Positions 11,959 through 23,430 of a stretch of DNA of 64,000 nt are shown here, one piece after another. The notes under the pieces were generated by a model. The model made no database searches, had not been told where the DNA came from, and saw only the letters and a list, made by a program, of their open reading frames with translations. How positions within the stretch are numbered: position 1 is the stretch's first letter; the number at the start of each line of letters is the position of its first letter. Source of the DNA: Leucogyrophana mollusca (taxonomy: Eukaryota; Basidiomycota; Agaricomycetes; Boletales); the NCBI GenBank assembly GCA_021014945.1, contig MU266348.1, forward strand, positions 124,001 to 188,000. Reading direction: 5' to 3'. Position numbers and translations under genes: made by a program.

Positions 11959-14575
11959 ATGATTCCCCAGCAGCTGCCCACTCTAGATAACCTCGACGTC
12001 ACTGAAGTTTTAGGCGTTTCTCCTGCTGAGAAAGCCAAGGAATGGTTCAACGCATTTGCTTTAGCCATTCAAGCGAACGACTCGGCATCCGTCCCGGGTC
12101 TCTTTCTCGGCAACGGCTCTTGGAGGGATATACTGGCGCTTACTTGGGATTTCCGGACCTTTACAGGGCAAAAGGCGATCAGACAACTACTGGATAAACG
12201 TTTGCAAGAGACTGGCTTGCACACGCTCCGTCTGCATCTGTCTGAAGATGCACTCCGCGCGCCCGCTCTCCTCAAAATACTACCCAACCTCGTTCTATTG
12301 CGCTTTAGTTTCGCGTTCGAGACAAGACACGGGAAAGGAAGCGGAGTATGTCATCTGGCTCCTACTCCCAACGGGGGCTGGAAAGCCTACACCTTGCTTA
12401 CTCACCTGGAATCTCTTAGAGATTTCCCCGAAAAGGTGAGTTTGAGGCACCGACGCCCTTTCTCTGTCTCACGATCCATGCTATAGGTCGGCCCCACCCA
12501 TCCCCCTATACCCAACCTCGACACTTGGCAAGAGAGTCGCCACCGGGAAGTAGGCTTCACTGACGAACACCCCACGGTCCTCGTGATCGGCGCTGGGCAT
12601 ACTGGGTTGGAAATCGCCGCTCGCTTAAAACACATGGGCGTGCCAGTATTAGTAATTGATAAGAATGCGCGAATCGGTGACAATGTCTGTTTGCGCTTTC
12701 GGTTGTGCCATATTTTTCCTACTAATTGATCTGTTTCATTTAGTGGAGGAACCGTTATAAAGCTCTCTCTTTGCATGATACTGTGTGTGAGTTCACTCCA
12801 ATTATTTGCATATAGTCAGGCGAATTCACCGAGTATAGGGTATAATCAAACACCATACTTGAAGTACGTGCCCCAGATAATCAATACATATGCAAGCCTG
12901 GATTTGATGTAACTCTCCAGCTTCCCGTCATCGTGGCCCACGTTCAGCCCTGCTGCGAAGGTGCGCCCACAATTTTATGATTAACAAACTTGTCCTAACC
13001 TCGTAATACATGTGTATAGCTTGCAGATTGGATTGAAAGTTATGCCAGCCACCTCGATTTGGACGTCTGGACGTCGTCCGTGATCCACAGAGCTTCATGG
13101 GACGATACCACCAAAACTTGGACTGTGCATATTTCCCAAGGAGAGTTGACACGGGTGCTCACTGTGCGACATTTGGTCTTCGCGACGGGCCTAACTGGGG
13201 GTGGTTTAAGGATGCCCGACATCCCAGGAAAGGTCTGCGGGGTGGACCAATGATTGCTACAATTAACTCAGATTATCGTACAGGAAACCTTCAGAGGCAG
13301 TGTTGTGCACTCTTCGTCATTCAAATCCGCCGACGAGTATATTGGGAGGACAGCCGTTGTGGTAGGGGCTGGTAATTCGGGTCAGTGATTTCCTTACCTT
13401 TATAGCCTGCGCCGTTTGACGCGCTTAATTCCATAGCCCATGACATCGCGCACGACTTTTTCAATCATGGAGTAGATGTCACGATGTAGGTTGCATACTG
13501 CGCACATACCCGTTCCTTATACCCGTTCCTTGAGACACACGTCGCTCACCACGAGCTTTCCAGGGTCCAACGATCATCTACATACGTCATCTCGTCAAAG
13601 GCTAATGCGGCCAGTCTGGGAGGTACGTTTATTGTTCCCAAAGTAGGATATCATGGTTTCATAGCTGCCCTGGTGCAAAAGTCAGATACAATGACCAGTT
13701 CCCAGTTGAACTCGCAGATCTCTATGGTGCTGCCTTCCCATTTGCAGTTCTAAAGCTGATCCTGCAGTACGTTGTACCGGGCGTTGCCAATACTGTCGAC
13801 AGGTATGGCAATGTCCCATACCTTTGCTGTACACCGTTCGATGAACCTTCGGGTTGTAAAGGCAAATGATAGAGGGCCTTGAGCGCGTGGGCTTCAAAAC
13901 CAACCTTGGGCTCTATGGAGCGGGGCTCATCCCGCTTGCGTTGGAGCGTGGCGGAGGTTTTTACATCGGTCTGTGGTTGCTCGCTGTGGACATTGATACT
14001 TTGGCCAATATTACGCACCCTTGATAGATACCGGGGCCAGCCAGCGCGTCATAGACGGGGACATCAAGATAAAGAATGGGGTCGCAATCGAACGGTTCAC
14101 GGAGCACGGCCTCCGCTTTGTAGATGGGACAGAGCTTACAGCTGACGTAGTTGTTTTTGCGACTGGGTATGTTGTGCTTCTACCAGATTATCTGCGATTC
14201 TGAGTCTTTTCGTCTTCTTCGCTGCCAGGTTTGGTGACCCACGTGATATAGTGCGGGAAGTCTGCGGGCCCGAGGTTGTGCAGAAAGTCAAACCTATGTG
14301 GGGCTTGGACGGAGAGGGTGAACTTCGGGGTACCTGGAGAGAAAGCGGGTGTGAGGGACTATGGTTTGGTCTTGGTAAGGAGCACATTTCTGACATGTGA
14401 CACGATGGGCCTCACTTTATACAGGCAACCTAGCGATGTCGCGCTTTCACAGCACACATCTAGCGCTGCGTACGTTTGCGCCTCCTGTGACTATGACTAT
14501 ATCTGAACTTCTGCATTCTTGAACTCAGAAATAAAGGCTATCGAAGAAGGCATCTTACGCCGGGAAGAAATGTAG
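11959..14575 (+). CDS. Flavin-containing monooxygenase with N-terminal NTF2-like domain
   Basis: FAD- and NADPH-dependent oxygenase of the FMO/YUCCA type. The ATG at 11959 has a good context (CACCATG). Residues about 25-150 (EWFNAFALAIQANDSASVPG, GSWRDILALTWDFRTFTG) form an NTF2/SnoaL-like domain often fused to fungal FMOs. After an intron the FAD-binding motif VLVIGAGHTGLEIAARL appears near 12580, then the NADPH motif AVVVGAGNSG near 13355. After further short introns come GFKTNLGLYGAGLIPLALER and GASQRVIDGDIKIKNGVAIE, ending in the family hallmark VVVFATGY (about 14150). The C-terminal exons give PMWGLDGEGELRG and AIEEGILRREEM, stop at 14575. Eight or more introns are needed. It lies between two paralogous amidases, suggesting a shared pathway; the substrate is unknown. 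Confidence 0.85.
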
Positions 14576-15666
14576 ATGGGAAATGCAAAATACGACGAAC
14601 TTACCTAGGCTCCCTGATGGATGGTCTCGTCTAACCCCGTCACCGATTGCATCTAACCAGGCCTTCTTCCGCAGCAATCCTTCTTCAAGGCACTCTTTCT
14701 CCTAATTCCACCCTTCCTCGTGATGTTCATGTTTAGCCACTCTTGTCCCGTGCCCCTTGTAACTCCATACTCGCACATCCTTCGCAAACCTTCCCCTTCC
14801 CCTGGCTTGCACCACGTATCAGAAGGGAATCGCCGAAGCTCAGCCACAACCATATCCCATCATTTTTGTCAAAGTTCAAGGGCTGTTGCGAGGGTCTTGT
14901 TTCTGCCCCACTCCACAGCGCATCCCACCATATGATGTCATACACTTCTCACTAATACCCCACGGCACAAAACTATGGCATGCTTCGGTCGATCTACGGT
15001 ATGGATGATAAGCGGCGTTGCCAGCGACGCGACGCAGCTAATTACAGCGCTCCTTATGATGACCGTAGAGGGAACAGATGGTGATGGATGCTCAAAAGTT
15101 GGTGCCACGTCGTCAAAGAGAACTGGTGCTCGTGACGGTACCTATATAAATCTTTGTGGCCACCGCGGGAGAAGGTGGTGAGATAAGACGGCAATCTGAC
15201 CTTGAATGATGTCGTCGTTACGGTGCAAGGACTTAGCCCTTGGTCTTGAGATTTCAACTTTCCGCAGTCATTTTCAATTTGAGAATTTAAAAGGATCGCC
15301 CTCGACAGCCCAGAGATGCTGCGGACGGCAAGTGACATTCATCGTCGGGATGGACGCGTTCCGTCGAGGGAGTCCAAGGTTAAAAATTTTAATACCCCGT
15401 GGGAACACTGTAATTTGCACTTAACACCCCAAATGTGGAATGACGTAAATGTAAATTTAATGGTTCTTCTCGGTAATATCCGTTCTCATAAAGGGAGGTG
15501 CAACGCATTTTGGCTGTTGGTATCAAGGTGTGAGCTGTGCGGTCGTCGTCTCCGTCCCGCCATCCTCCCTTCCTCCTTCCCTCATCCGCACCTGGTCCCC
15601 GTGCTGTTTCCTCAAGCTCATTATTATTGCTTGACTGGAAAGAGGTTCTTCGTTTTTTCGCCCACC
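14576..15666. other. Intergenic region
   Basis: About 1.1 kb of pyrimidine- and AT-mixed sequence. Short frames on both strands overlap each other and show no domain. The upper part of the frame at 15316-16089 belongs to the 5' flank of the next gene, whose likely start is the ATG at 15667. I see nothing else. Confidence 0.4.
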
Positions 15667-16327
15667 ATGACCGTACTCGTAGCCGCAAAGTTTCCCAGCG
15701 TTGCTGCTGTCTTTCTCGCTTGTGCTGCCTCCATTCTGCTCTTGCTTCTCGCACGCATAACATACGCAGTCATGCGTCTTTATCTGTCTCCAGCTGCGAT
15801 GGCGAAACTCGCCGAGAAGGGTAACACCCAACTATCGGCGCCTATGTCCTGGAGCAAGACATGGAGTTCCAGCTGGTCCATACCCCTTGCTTCCATATCA
15901 TTGCCGTTCACCCTCACACTGGACGAAGAATCGTCGTCGGGAGTGGGCGCCGGTGTTGGCGTTGGACTACAACGCTCGGGCACCCTACCAGTGAATTGGC
16001 AACGCCGAACAGGTCCTCAATTCCAGCCACCTTGTGAGTTGCCTCTTCCACTTCTGGTATGCATCAGAACTCAATTAGTTGTCTGGTAGTACCAGCGCTG
16101 TATGAGAACCCTGTGCCCCTCTCCATGGCCAAAATCATAATGTCGCGACATGTGCGTGTAGCTTCTGTCTCCTATTCTCACAGGCTTTTGACATTCACAC
16201 CGGTCACACCCAGACTTTCCGCCGCCCAAATCCAAACCGGCCACGACGCATGTCCTCCGTCTCTAACCGTCCACCAATACAAGTGCAAACGCAACCAACA
16301 TCACGCCTATTTCACTCAATTGCATAA
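15667..16327 (+). CDS. Small single-pass membrane protein, unknown
   Basis: Begins MTVLVAAKFPSVAAVFLACA in good start context (CACCATGA) and continues with a strongly hydrophobic stretch ASILLLLLARITYAVMRLYL, a signal anchor or single membrane span (residues about 10-40). A serine/tryptophan-rich part (SWSKTWSSSWS) and a glycine/valine run (GVGAGVGVGL) follow. Two phase-consistent introns (16035-16089, then 16151-16191) lead to exons LPALYENPVPLSMAKIIMSR and AFDIHTGHTQTFRRPNPNRP, with a stop at 16325-16327. Total about 187 residues with a basic, low-complexity tail. I do not recognise the family. Its place between the monooxygenase and amidase 2, on the same strand, makes a role in that block possible but unproven. 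Confidence 0.5.
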
Positions 16328-17340
16328 TCAACTTGCTCATGCATAATGCCCCGTTCCCGTCTTTCAAAAGCGCTCGTCCAGTACCAACCTAATCCCACAA
16401 CTCCCTTTGCTACCAGAAGGACTTTCGGCCACGATGAAGCGTGCGCTTTCTTTGCCAACGAGTGCGCAGTACCCATGACGAGAATAATATATACCTCACA
16501 CGCCCGAACTCTCGCACTAATTACGATCTCGACGGACAGACTTTGCTTTCCGTATGAGCTTGATGAGTATATCCACGGGATATCTTCGGATTATTTATGA
16601 TCAGGACTTGGGATGGGAAGGAGCTCGTGGCCATGTCGACAAGGACGAACTGACAAACGGACAATTTGTTTCTTGCATAGGACCTTTTCTACCGCAATTT
16701 TGCGCTTATTTTTGTTTATTCTCTTTTTTATTTGCTCCTCCTCGATACCATTAGTTTTTACGTCTCTGTTTAGTTCGTTGTTTTGTGCATGAAACTTCCT
16801 CCTAGACCTGTCGTAGATGCTCCGTTTGTTGGGATGACCGCTCGTCCTACACGAAAACCTGAAAGGTGTCACCAATGCACAATTTCAATTTCGCTTTTCG
16901 GTACCCCCACACGGGCCCCTTTGGCCTTTGGATGTGAACCTTCGGGATATTCGTCTGGCGCACCCCCTGGGGCTGGTGCCAAGACGAGTGACCGAAGAGG
17001 CGTCTGTTTTCCCGGGGGTGTCGCTCGCCCACAGCACCCCACATTCTACTACATGTCCACAGAGCACCAAGGTCGTGCTTGGCGGGATATTTGTGGAAGA
17101 CGCGTATTTAATTAAAGTCACGTCCGATATGCTCGCGTGCAGCTTTCGAACCAGGAATGTCGTTAGGGCGGAGCGCTGGAAATACTGGTCTGCCTTTCTG
17201 CTGCCTGTGCACAGATAGCAAGAGTCGAAAGGTAAGTACCATTTTGAAAAGTTTGAGGGTTTAGATCTTAGTGCTCACGGTACAGCGACCTCGGTGTTTC
17301 CTTTTCACTGTCCGATCGAACAGATAGACTTCAAGACTGC
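16328..17340. other. Intergenic region upstream of amidase 2
   Basis: About 1 kb. Open frames at 16783-17115 and 16928-17218 (+) and their minus-strand counterparts have no recognisable motif. The end of the region holds the amidase 2 promoter. Confidence 0.4.
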
Positions 17341-19397
17341 ATGACCTTCGCCATGTTCCGGTTTCTGCAATCCTTGATCATGCCCGGTGACATGCCTGAG
17401 CGCGAAATACTGTCCGATAGTACGAGTGGCTTTCCCGATCTTTATGAAGCCTCTATCGCAGACCTTCAATCAGGCCTCCAGCAAGGGTCCTTCACCAGTG
17501 TCGATCTCGTCAATGTAAGAATGTGCGCTATCGTGCAACTTCCATAACAGTTTGAGTCACGTTTTATTAGGCGTACTTGGCGAGGATTGAAGAAGTTAAC
17601 CTCGAAGGTCCTGCGTTACATGCAGTACTTGAGACCAACCCGAAAGCCCTGACACAAGCCGCTGCATTGGATCTGGAGCGACAGGAGAAGGGCAGCCGTG
17701 GTCCCCTGCATGGTATCCCTATCTTAGTGAAAGATAATATCGCGACACTGCACGAGGAAGGTAGGAGTCCCGCCTCTTGATAGTACCTCAATTCATTTTC
17801 TATCCAGGCATGAACACAACTGCAGGCAGGTCTTTTTTCCTCGTATCAATATAGGACTGGCCAACTATTCGCTAACGTCGTTTGCAGGCTCCTATGCTCT
17901 TCTCGGCTCTGTCGTTCCCCGCGATGCATTTGTCGTTGCAAAGCTTCGTGCGGCTGGCGCCATCTTTATCGGCAAGGCGAACCTTTCCGAGTGGGCGAGC
18001 ATGCGAGGGGAGGCCCTACCAAATGGGTGGTCGGCTCGCGGCGGCCAGGCTACTTGCCCATATTACCCCAATGCCGACGCTTCAGGCTCGAGTACGGGAA
18101 GCGGCGTCGCTATGGCTATCGGCCTAGCTGCAGGCTCTCTTGGCACAGAAACGGACGGTTCTATTATTTTACCCAGTAGCAATAACAACATCGTAGGGAT
18201 CAAGCCAACGGTCGGGCTGACATCGCGGGCGGGAGGTGGGCTTCAACTTGCTCTCACTATTCTTTAGGTCACCTAGGATTGCACTTGGCAGTGATCCCAA
18301 TTTCTCATAATCAAGACACCGCCGGGCCCATGTGTCGATCTGTCGCAGATGCCGCGATAATTCTGTCAGTGATCGCCGGACCCGACCCTATGGACGAAGC
18401 TACGCTATCTCAGCCGAAGATAATTCCGGATTACATAGCGGCGCTCAATCCGGACGCCCTGAAGGGAGCGCGAATTGGTGTTCCGCGTTCATTTTTCGAA
18501 GAGGACAAAGCCATCCAAGCGGCATTTGACGCCTCGCTCGAGACCTTCCGCCAGTTAGGGGCAGAGATAGTTGATCCTGCGGATTTCGCAGACGGCAGGG
18601 AAATCAAACAGTCGAAGAGCGAAAATATTGTTATGTCTGTTGATCTCAAGGTCGGTATTTCGTGGCTTGGCTTGGCATCCCGTTCCCACAAAGACTGAAA
18701 TCTGGTGCTTCGCAGGTTGACATGAAGAAATATATTGATGGCCTTGTCGAGGTGCCAACTGGCGTCAAAGACCTCGCAGACCTGATTGCCTTCAACTTGT
18801 CTCATGCCGATCTTGAACTCTCCCCCCCGTATCACCAGGACCAATCACAGTTAGTCTTGCCCTTGCTCGATTGGTTTTATACTACTATATACTAAAAGTC
18901 GTTCAACAGGTTTATCACGTCCGAAAAGATGACTGTCGATGATGCATACTATGCGGCTCTCGCCGATGATTTGGATCTCGGTCGCACCAGAGGCATCGAT
19001 GCAACGCTCAAGAAGTACAATCTTGATGCCATCATTCTTCCGACAGAATGGGCTTCGACCCCTCCAGCCATTGCTGGCTACCCTATTGTGGCAGGTCTGT
19101 GTCTAATGTACTCTTTTTACCTCCAGAACTTGTTAACCTGATCGGTGCATGTTAGTACCACTCGGGTTCCAGCCAGATACCACAGAACCGAAGCCGTGGC
19201 CATCTCCACGCATGCCATTGCTTCAGACGGCACCGGGCCTCCCATTCGGCATAGCGTTTTTGGGCACGGCTTACAGCGAGGTTCAACTTATAGGGTACGC
19301 ATATGCGTTCGAGCAGGCTACCAAGGTGCGGCTGGCAAGGAGAGCATACCCTGAGGCGATTCCGAAAACGCAGCTGAAGGACGTTGTTGGTCAGTGA
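17341..19397 (+). CDS. Amidase signature family hydrolase (copy 2)
   Basis: Paralogue of the amidase at 8616-10727, in opposite orientation. It starts [20 protein letters not shown]. Exons in order give LYEASIADLQSGLQQGSFTS and LARIEEVNLEGPALHAVLE, then [20 protein letters not shown] with the catalytic Lys, [20 protein letters not shown] and [10 protein letters not shown] with the cis-Ser and nucleophilic Ser region. [57 protein letters not shown] and [20 protein letters not shown] follow, ending KTQLKDVVGQ. All blocks are in frame across short introns, so the gene appears intact. No clear signal peptide precedes the catalytic domain from the chosen ATG. Family members cleave diverse amides (acetamide, indoleacetamide, fatty amides); the substrate is not predictable here. 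Confidence 0.87.
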
Positions 19398-19552
19398 AGT
19401 AGACATGTGGGCTCAGCCTTTTTACGATTTGCTCAACCGTCTTGAGCCCAGAAATTTGGTCAAGTATGGGAAGTATAATGTAGATATAACACGTGGAACT
19501 GGATCTGACAGCTTTCCGAGTACAAGTCTCTCCTTCGAGCATCTGAAAACAT

Positions 19553-19870
19553 CTATTGTGAGGGGTCAGGGGGAATGGAAAGCCCTTTGGTGGGGCTGAA
19601 AATCCGGAAAACGAGGTGAAGGTGAGGCACGGGGCAGTGTAGAATGCTCTGTTGCTCGACGTCCGAGCTATTCAGGAATTCACAGAGAAATGCTTCAGAT
19701 CTAGCGCAGGTAGGGTTGTGATACCCGATAGCTCCCTGATGGGATGCTACCACCAGAACTACTCTCTCGTGGAATCCGTTGGTTCGAACAGGACATGCCC
19801 TGATAACAGTTTGTGCTATGCTGGTTGCCTTACTCCGGAACTTTCAAAACACTGGCAGATGCGTCGTATA
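19553..19870 (-). pseudogene. F-box protein pseudogene, 3' fragment
   Basis: The minus strand matches the fuller F-box gene at 34210-35865 over its 35230-35560 part. The block VVASHQG with the following NSSDVE corresponds to VVASHQG...DSSDVE there, and the DNA before it (acaaactgttatc, ctggtggtagcatcccatcagg) aligns base by base with 35270-35340. The frame is interrupted and the product lacks the F-box. The complementary 5' part of the same kind of gene lies at 24450-25196 on the same strand. Confidence 0.75.
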
Positions 19871-20933
19871 CGCTATTAAGGCTGCGCTGATTTGTGCCAA
19901 TTAGGCTACGTTCTGTCTCATAGTGTACAACCTCGAGGAAAGAACCTGGATAACATCTGGCCGCACTCTTGTCGAAATGAGTTGACTCGGAAGCGCCCAC
20001 CAATGATTAGGCTCCTCCTGAGAAAGGGAGGGCATTGAATTTGTACGCTGGGTTTGAAAATTTGTTCTTATGATAACACGACCACCTGCTATCGATATCA
20101 CGATATACAGGATTGAATATACATCAACTTCCAATCTCTCGCAGATCGCCCTCTCTTCCTCAGTGGTGGAGGAGCTTGACCATCGTTGCCACAGCGGTCT
20201 CGCAGCCAAGTCACAACTTTCCGCCGGTGGCGCGCATTGTGCGATATCTCCGTGGGCCAAAAATTTACCGTAAACAATTGTTTCCAACTCTCCGGGCATC
20301 GCCCAAATATGACCATTAAGTAGGGTTTGGCTAAGTCTGGGCGATGGCACAGTGCCAGCATGGAAGGCAGATCAACCTTTTTGGTTACGCGTAATCTTCA
20401 GAAGTCGCCATGAGTACTAATTGTAAGTCTCCCAATGGCAGTGATATTTGGCGGGCTAACACCGGAGGGCTATAATACAGTACGACCCGGACCATCATGA
20501 TCACTAATCAACAGCTAGAAGCTGAATCCTGGCCGCCTATATAATTCAAGGTTTTTGGGCTCCAATTGCGCGGACGCGTTAACCACATCGACGTACCTCC
20601 CCTCAATCTTTCTACTTGAAGCCAGTTCCCTGGTGAGAATATCGATCGTGTTGTGCTGCGTGTAAAGCGCTTCCGGGTCTCACTTTGACATCCCAGTTAA
20701 TTTCGTTACTTGAACGATACGGGCTGAGTAGAACATGTTGTTTTACAACAGTCCAGGTCACAATATAGAGACGGACAAGTCCAGATGGTCCTACCTGGCC
20801 ATGCATACTTCTCCCGGAACATCGTTGCATTTCCAAACGTAACGCAGCGTTGTTTATGCTCACAACACTGGATGCTTGTATATCACTCCAGGCATGTCAA
20901 AGTTTACCCCGTGTCTGCGACTTACTATTATCT
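19871..20933. other. Intergenic region
   Basis: About 1 kb. The longest frame (19901-20350, minus, about 149 codons) has no recognisable domain and low gene-like character. The rest is the 5' flank of the 7TM gene. I see no RNA gene. Confidence 0.4.
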
Positions 20934-22142
20934 ATGAGCTCGTCTGCCACTGCCTCCGCCATGCTTGCCGGTGAGTTATTATCGAGCGTCAGGGATGTGG
21001 TATCTTTACATTCATTCCGACAGTCATGGCCACTAGTACTGTACTGCAGGCTCTTGCGATACTTTTGACTGTCTGGAGGCTGTGGTATCGCGTCTCCATA
21101 CGACGCTTTGCCTGGGACGATGGATGGGCAGCGGCATCTATGCTGTGCGACATTGGGTTCCTGATTACAGACTGGTTTCGCCTCAAGGGCTGTATATGGT
21201 GTAAGTCGTCGGCTCTCATAGCAAACTATTCGTTTCTGACTGTATGCGCCACAGCATGTAAATATTCCATCTTCGTGTACTGGGTGTACTCGATCGGCTT
21301 CGAATGCTCCATATGGTGTGTGATCTCGATGCTCCCGTTCATCCATACAGTCTGACCGAGAACTCAAGGGCGGCCCGCATGAGCATCTTGTGTTCCATTA
21401 TGCGGTTGATGGCTCCTTCCAAACGGTCTCGCCGCATTTCCGTGATCTGCATCACCCTCTTCGCACTTATGTGGTGTGGAATTGTGGTCCAGACGGTGCT
21501 TAAATGCGGCTCCGGCTGGTTCTATGGATCCACCGGTGCTATTTGGTGTCCCTTCTCTCTTGTCGTGGACATCTACGAGCTCGCTAGTGAGTCACCGAGA
21601 GACATGGGTCCTCGGCCTATCTAATCGCCGTTGTCCCCTAGTTGACGTCGTCTCGGACGCTATTCTCGTTGCACTGTCTCTCCGCCTGCTCTGGAGTGTC
21701 AAGCTTCCTCACAAATCACAACGCAGAATGATCCTCTGCAGCTTCTCAACTAGCATGGCCGTATCCTTCGTTTCCGTATTCCGCACCACAGTCCGGCTTA
21801 ACCATATTACCTTCCTGGTTTTTATTGGTGCGGAGCTGGAGGTGTGTATTTCGGGTATCGCACCCCCGCGTTCATGATTGACGTGTCAATATCCCCTAGC
21901 TCGTTGTATGCCTTGTGGTATGCAACCTCTTGGTGCTTGTCACGTACATCGACTGCCGGCTGAGGAGGAGTGAGGAGGATGGAAGTTCAGACACTGAAGA
22001 TACTGGCGGCGTCTACCCAACGCAAGATAGCCCCGTAACCACGCGGCTAACCACAGTAGACCTGGATTACTACAGTGGATTTGTAACGCGCGCCGACGGT
22101 AACATGCCACCGGACGATATATCTGCTCCTTCAGATATGTAG
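20934..22142 (+). CDS. Fungal rhodopsin-domain-type integral membrane protein (7TM)
   Basis: A multi-pass membrane protein resembling the fungal rhodopsin/PTH11-like superfamily. Exon 1 (MSSSATASAMLA) joins across an 84-nt intron to VMATSTVLQALAILLTVWRL. The next pieces are YRVSIRRFAWDDGWAAASML, where the DD in the first cytoplasmic part is typical, FLITDWFRLKG, and ARMSILCSIMRLMAPSKRSR. ISVICITLFALMWCGIVVQT, a Cys-containing loop (CGSGWFYGSTGAIW), VVSDAILVALSLRLLWSVKL, SMAVSFVSVFRTTVRLNHIT and a final span near VCNLLVLVTYIDCRLRRSEE follow. About seven hydrophobic segments and an acidic C-terminal tail (SDTEDTGGV) are seen. Possible role in sensing at the plasma membrane by family analogy; the ligand is unknown. 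Confidence 0.72.
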
Positions 22143-22326
22143 GTGAGGCAAGTCCAGACGTAGCCCTCTGATTCGCATGTACGAGTATCCGTGTCAATCA
22201 TTCACATTCATTTAGGCAGTTACTGAGACTCGTCTAAGAAGAGTGGGCCCTGATCTATGAGATTGACTCACTCACATAGACAAGTAATGCTGGACAATAG
22301 GCAGAGAAAGGTCGAGACACGTATTG

Positions 22327-22640
22327 TCCCCACGGCATCGACAATTTCGGGCAGCACCTTCAAGCTTCTCGCTGCTCCGTCTATTTACTGGCTTGCATGG
22401 CTCGTCATTACGATCCCTTCGTAGCCCAGTTCGCGCGCTTTGATGGCATCATTTATATGTTGAATACCTTTGATCACGAAAGATCGTCCCCCTGAGATGC
22501 ATTTCCATTCCCCCGATGCAAATCAGCCGAGTATCAACGAATGCGAAACCATAGCCCACCTACTTCTTTGATGAGTTATGGAATTTCCTCCCAGATATGC
22601 GCCCTTCCGTGTCACACTAAGGCGTCGATCCATTTCCCAG
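22327..22640 (-). pseudogene. Relic of FMN-dependent alpha-hydroxy-acid dehydrogenase
   Basis: Minus-strand translation shows the C-terminal half of the lactate/glycolate oxidase-type TIM barrel. The pieces are HGRAHIWEEIP, then LIKE, ISGGRSFVIKGIQ, NDAIKARELGYEGIVMTSHA and, after a break, DGAARSLKVLPEIVDAVG. Stop codons lie where the family usually has Trp (before HGRAH and after EEIP), and another stop and frame change interrupt the SNHGGRQ region. The N-terminal half and the substrate Arg segment after PEIVDAVG are not recognisable. This is a dead fragment, not a gene. Confidence 0.7.
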
Positions 22641-23430
22641 TCGCCACCTGCCTTTGGTGCCTCTCGTTGATAGAGAGAGTAGTGGGACGATGGTCCCTGG
22701 GGTCTGTTGGTCGGATCCATGTTCAAGTGTAAGTGCACTGGTGTAGGCTTGAGCGCAGAAGTCGATTTTGACTTGGAATTCCAAGTCTCCCCAGCCCAAG
22801 CTAAATACTTGACAGAATCACTGCGTCCCAGATATACGCACGCCATGACGAAGAAGATTGCTTGGGAAGCTCTGTTCCGTCAAAAAAGAGTGGGCTTCCG
22901 TGGATCTACGCAAAGCAGTAGTTAATGGATACCCATTCCGAACATGCACCGCAACAGCGATGTAGCGCGGTGCTCCGTTGGTGGCAAGCCATGAGTACTT
23001 TAGCGTTGATAGTAGCAGACAACCAAGACGACGACCACTCGACCGGATGGCTCAGAACCAGCTCGGATTAAATCTTTGACACTATTTTCACCATACCAGA
23101 TCACGGGTTTGTGGAGAGTCCAGTTTGAACAGAACATAATAACGTATAGATGGGTCGTGCAGCGCTTGCTACAGTGATAGAATTATAACACTTGCCCTGA
23201 CGAGCCCCAAAGGAGTCCGCCAGGATTATTCGAGCCGGTTCTGTAACTTTCTATGGTGTCGTGGTTATCGGTGGAAGGGAAGAGGCGTGGTTATTGTTGT
23301 GAACCCACCACATCCACACATATTAGCATGACGTCCACTTCACCCATATCCGAAACCTGCCCAGGATTCCGATCCCTCGTTGTTCTACATCTACTTCACA
23401 GTATATTTCAATAATATCTGCTCGTTCACG
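22641..23430. other. Intergenic region, possibly decayed sequence
   Basis: About 0.8 kb upstream (in minus orientation) of the FMN-dehydrogenase relic. It may hold further decayed coding sequence of that gene, but I could not recognise any conserved block. The end contains the 5' flank of the Hikeshi gene. Confidence 0.4.

Noticed and set aside
19901..20350. 149-codon minus-strand frame
   Set aside because: No recognisable domain, no splice pattern, and a low-complexity opposite strand. It does not align with the missing part of the F-box pseudogene.
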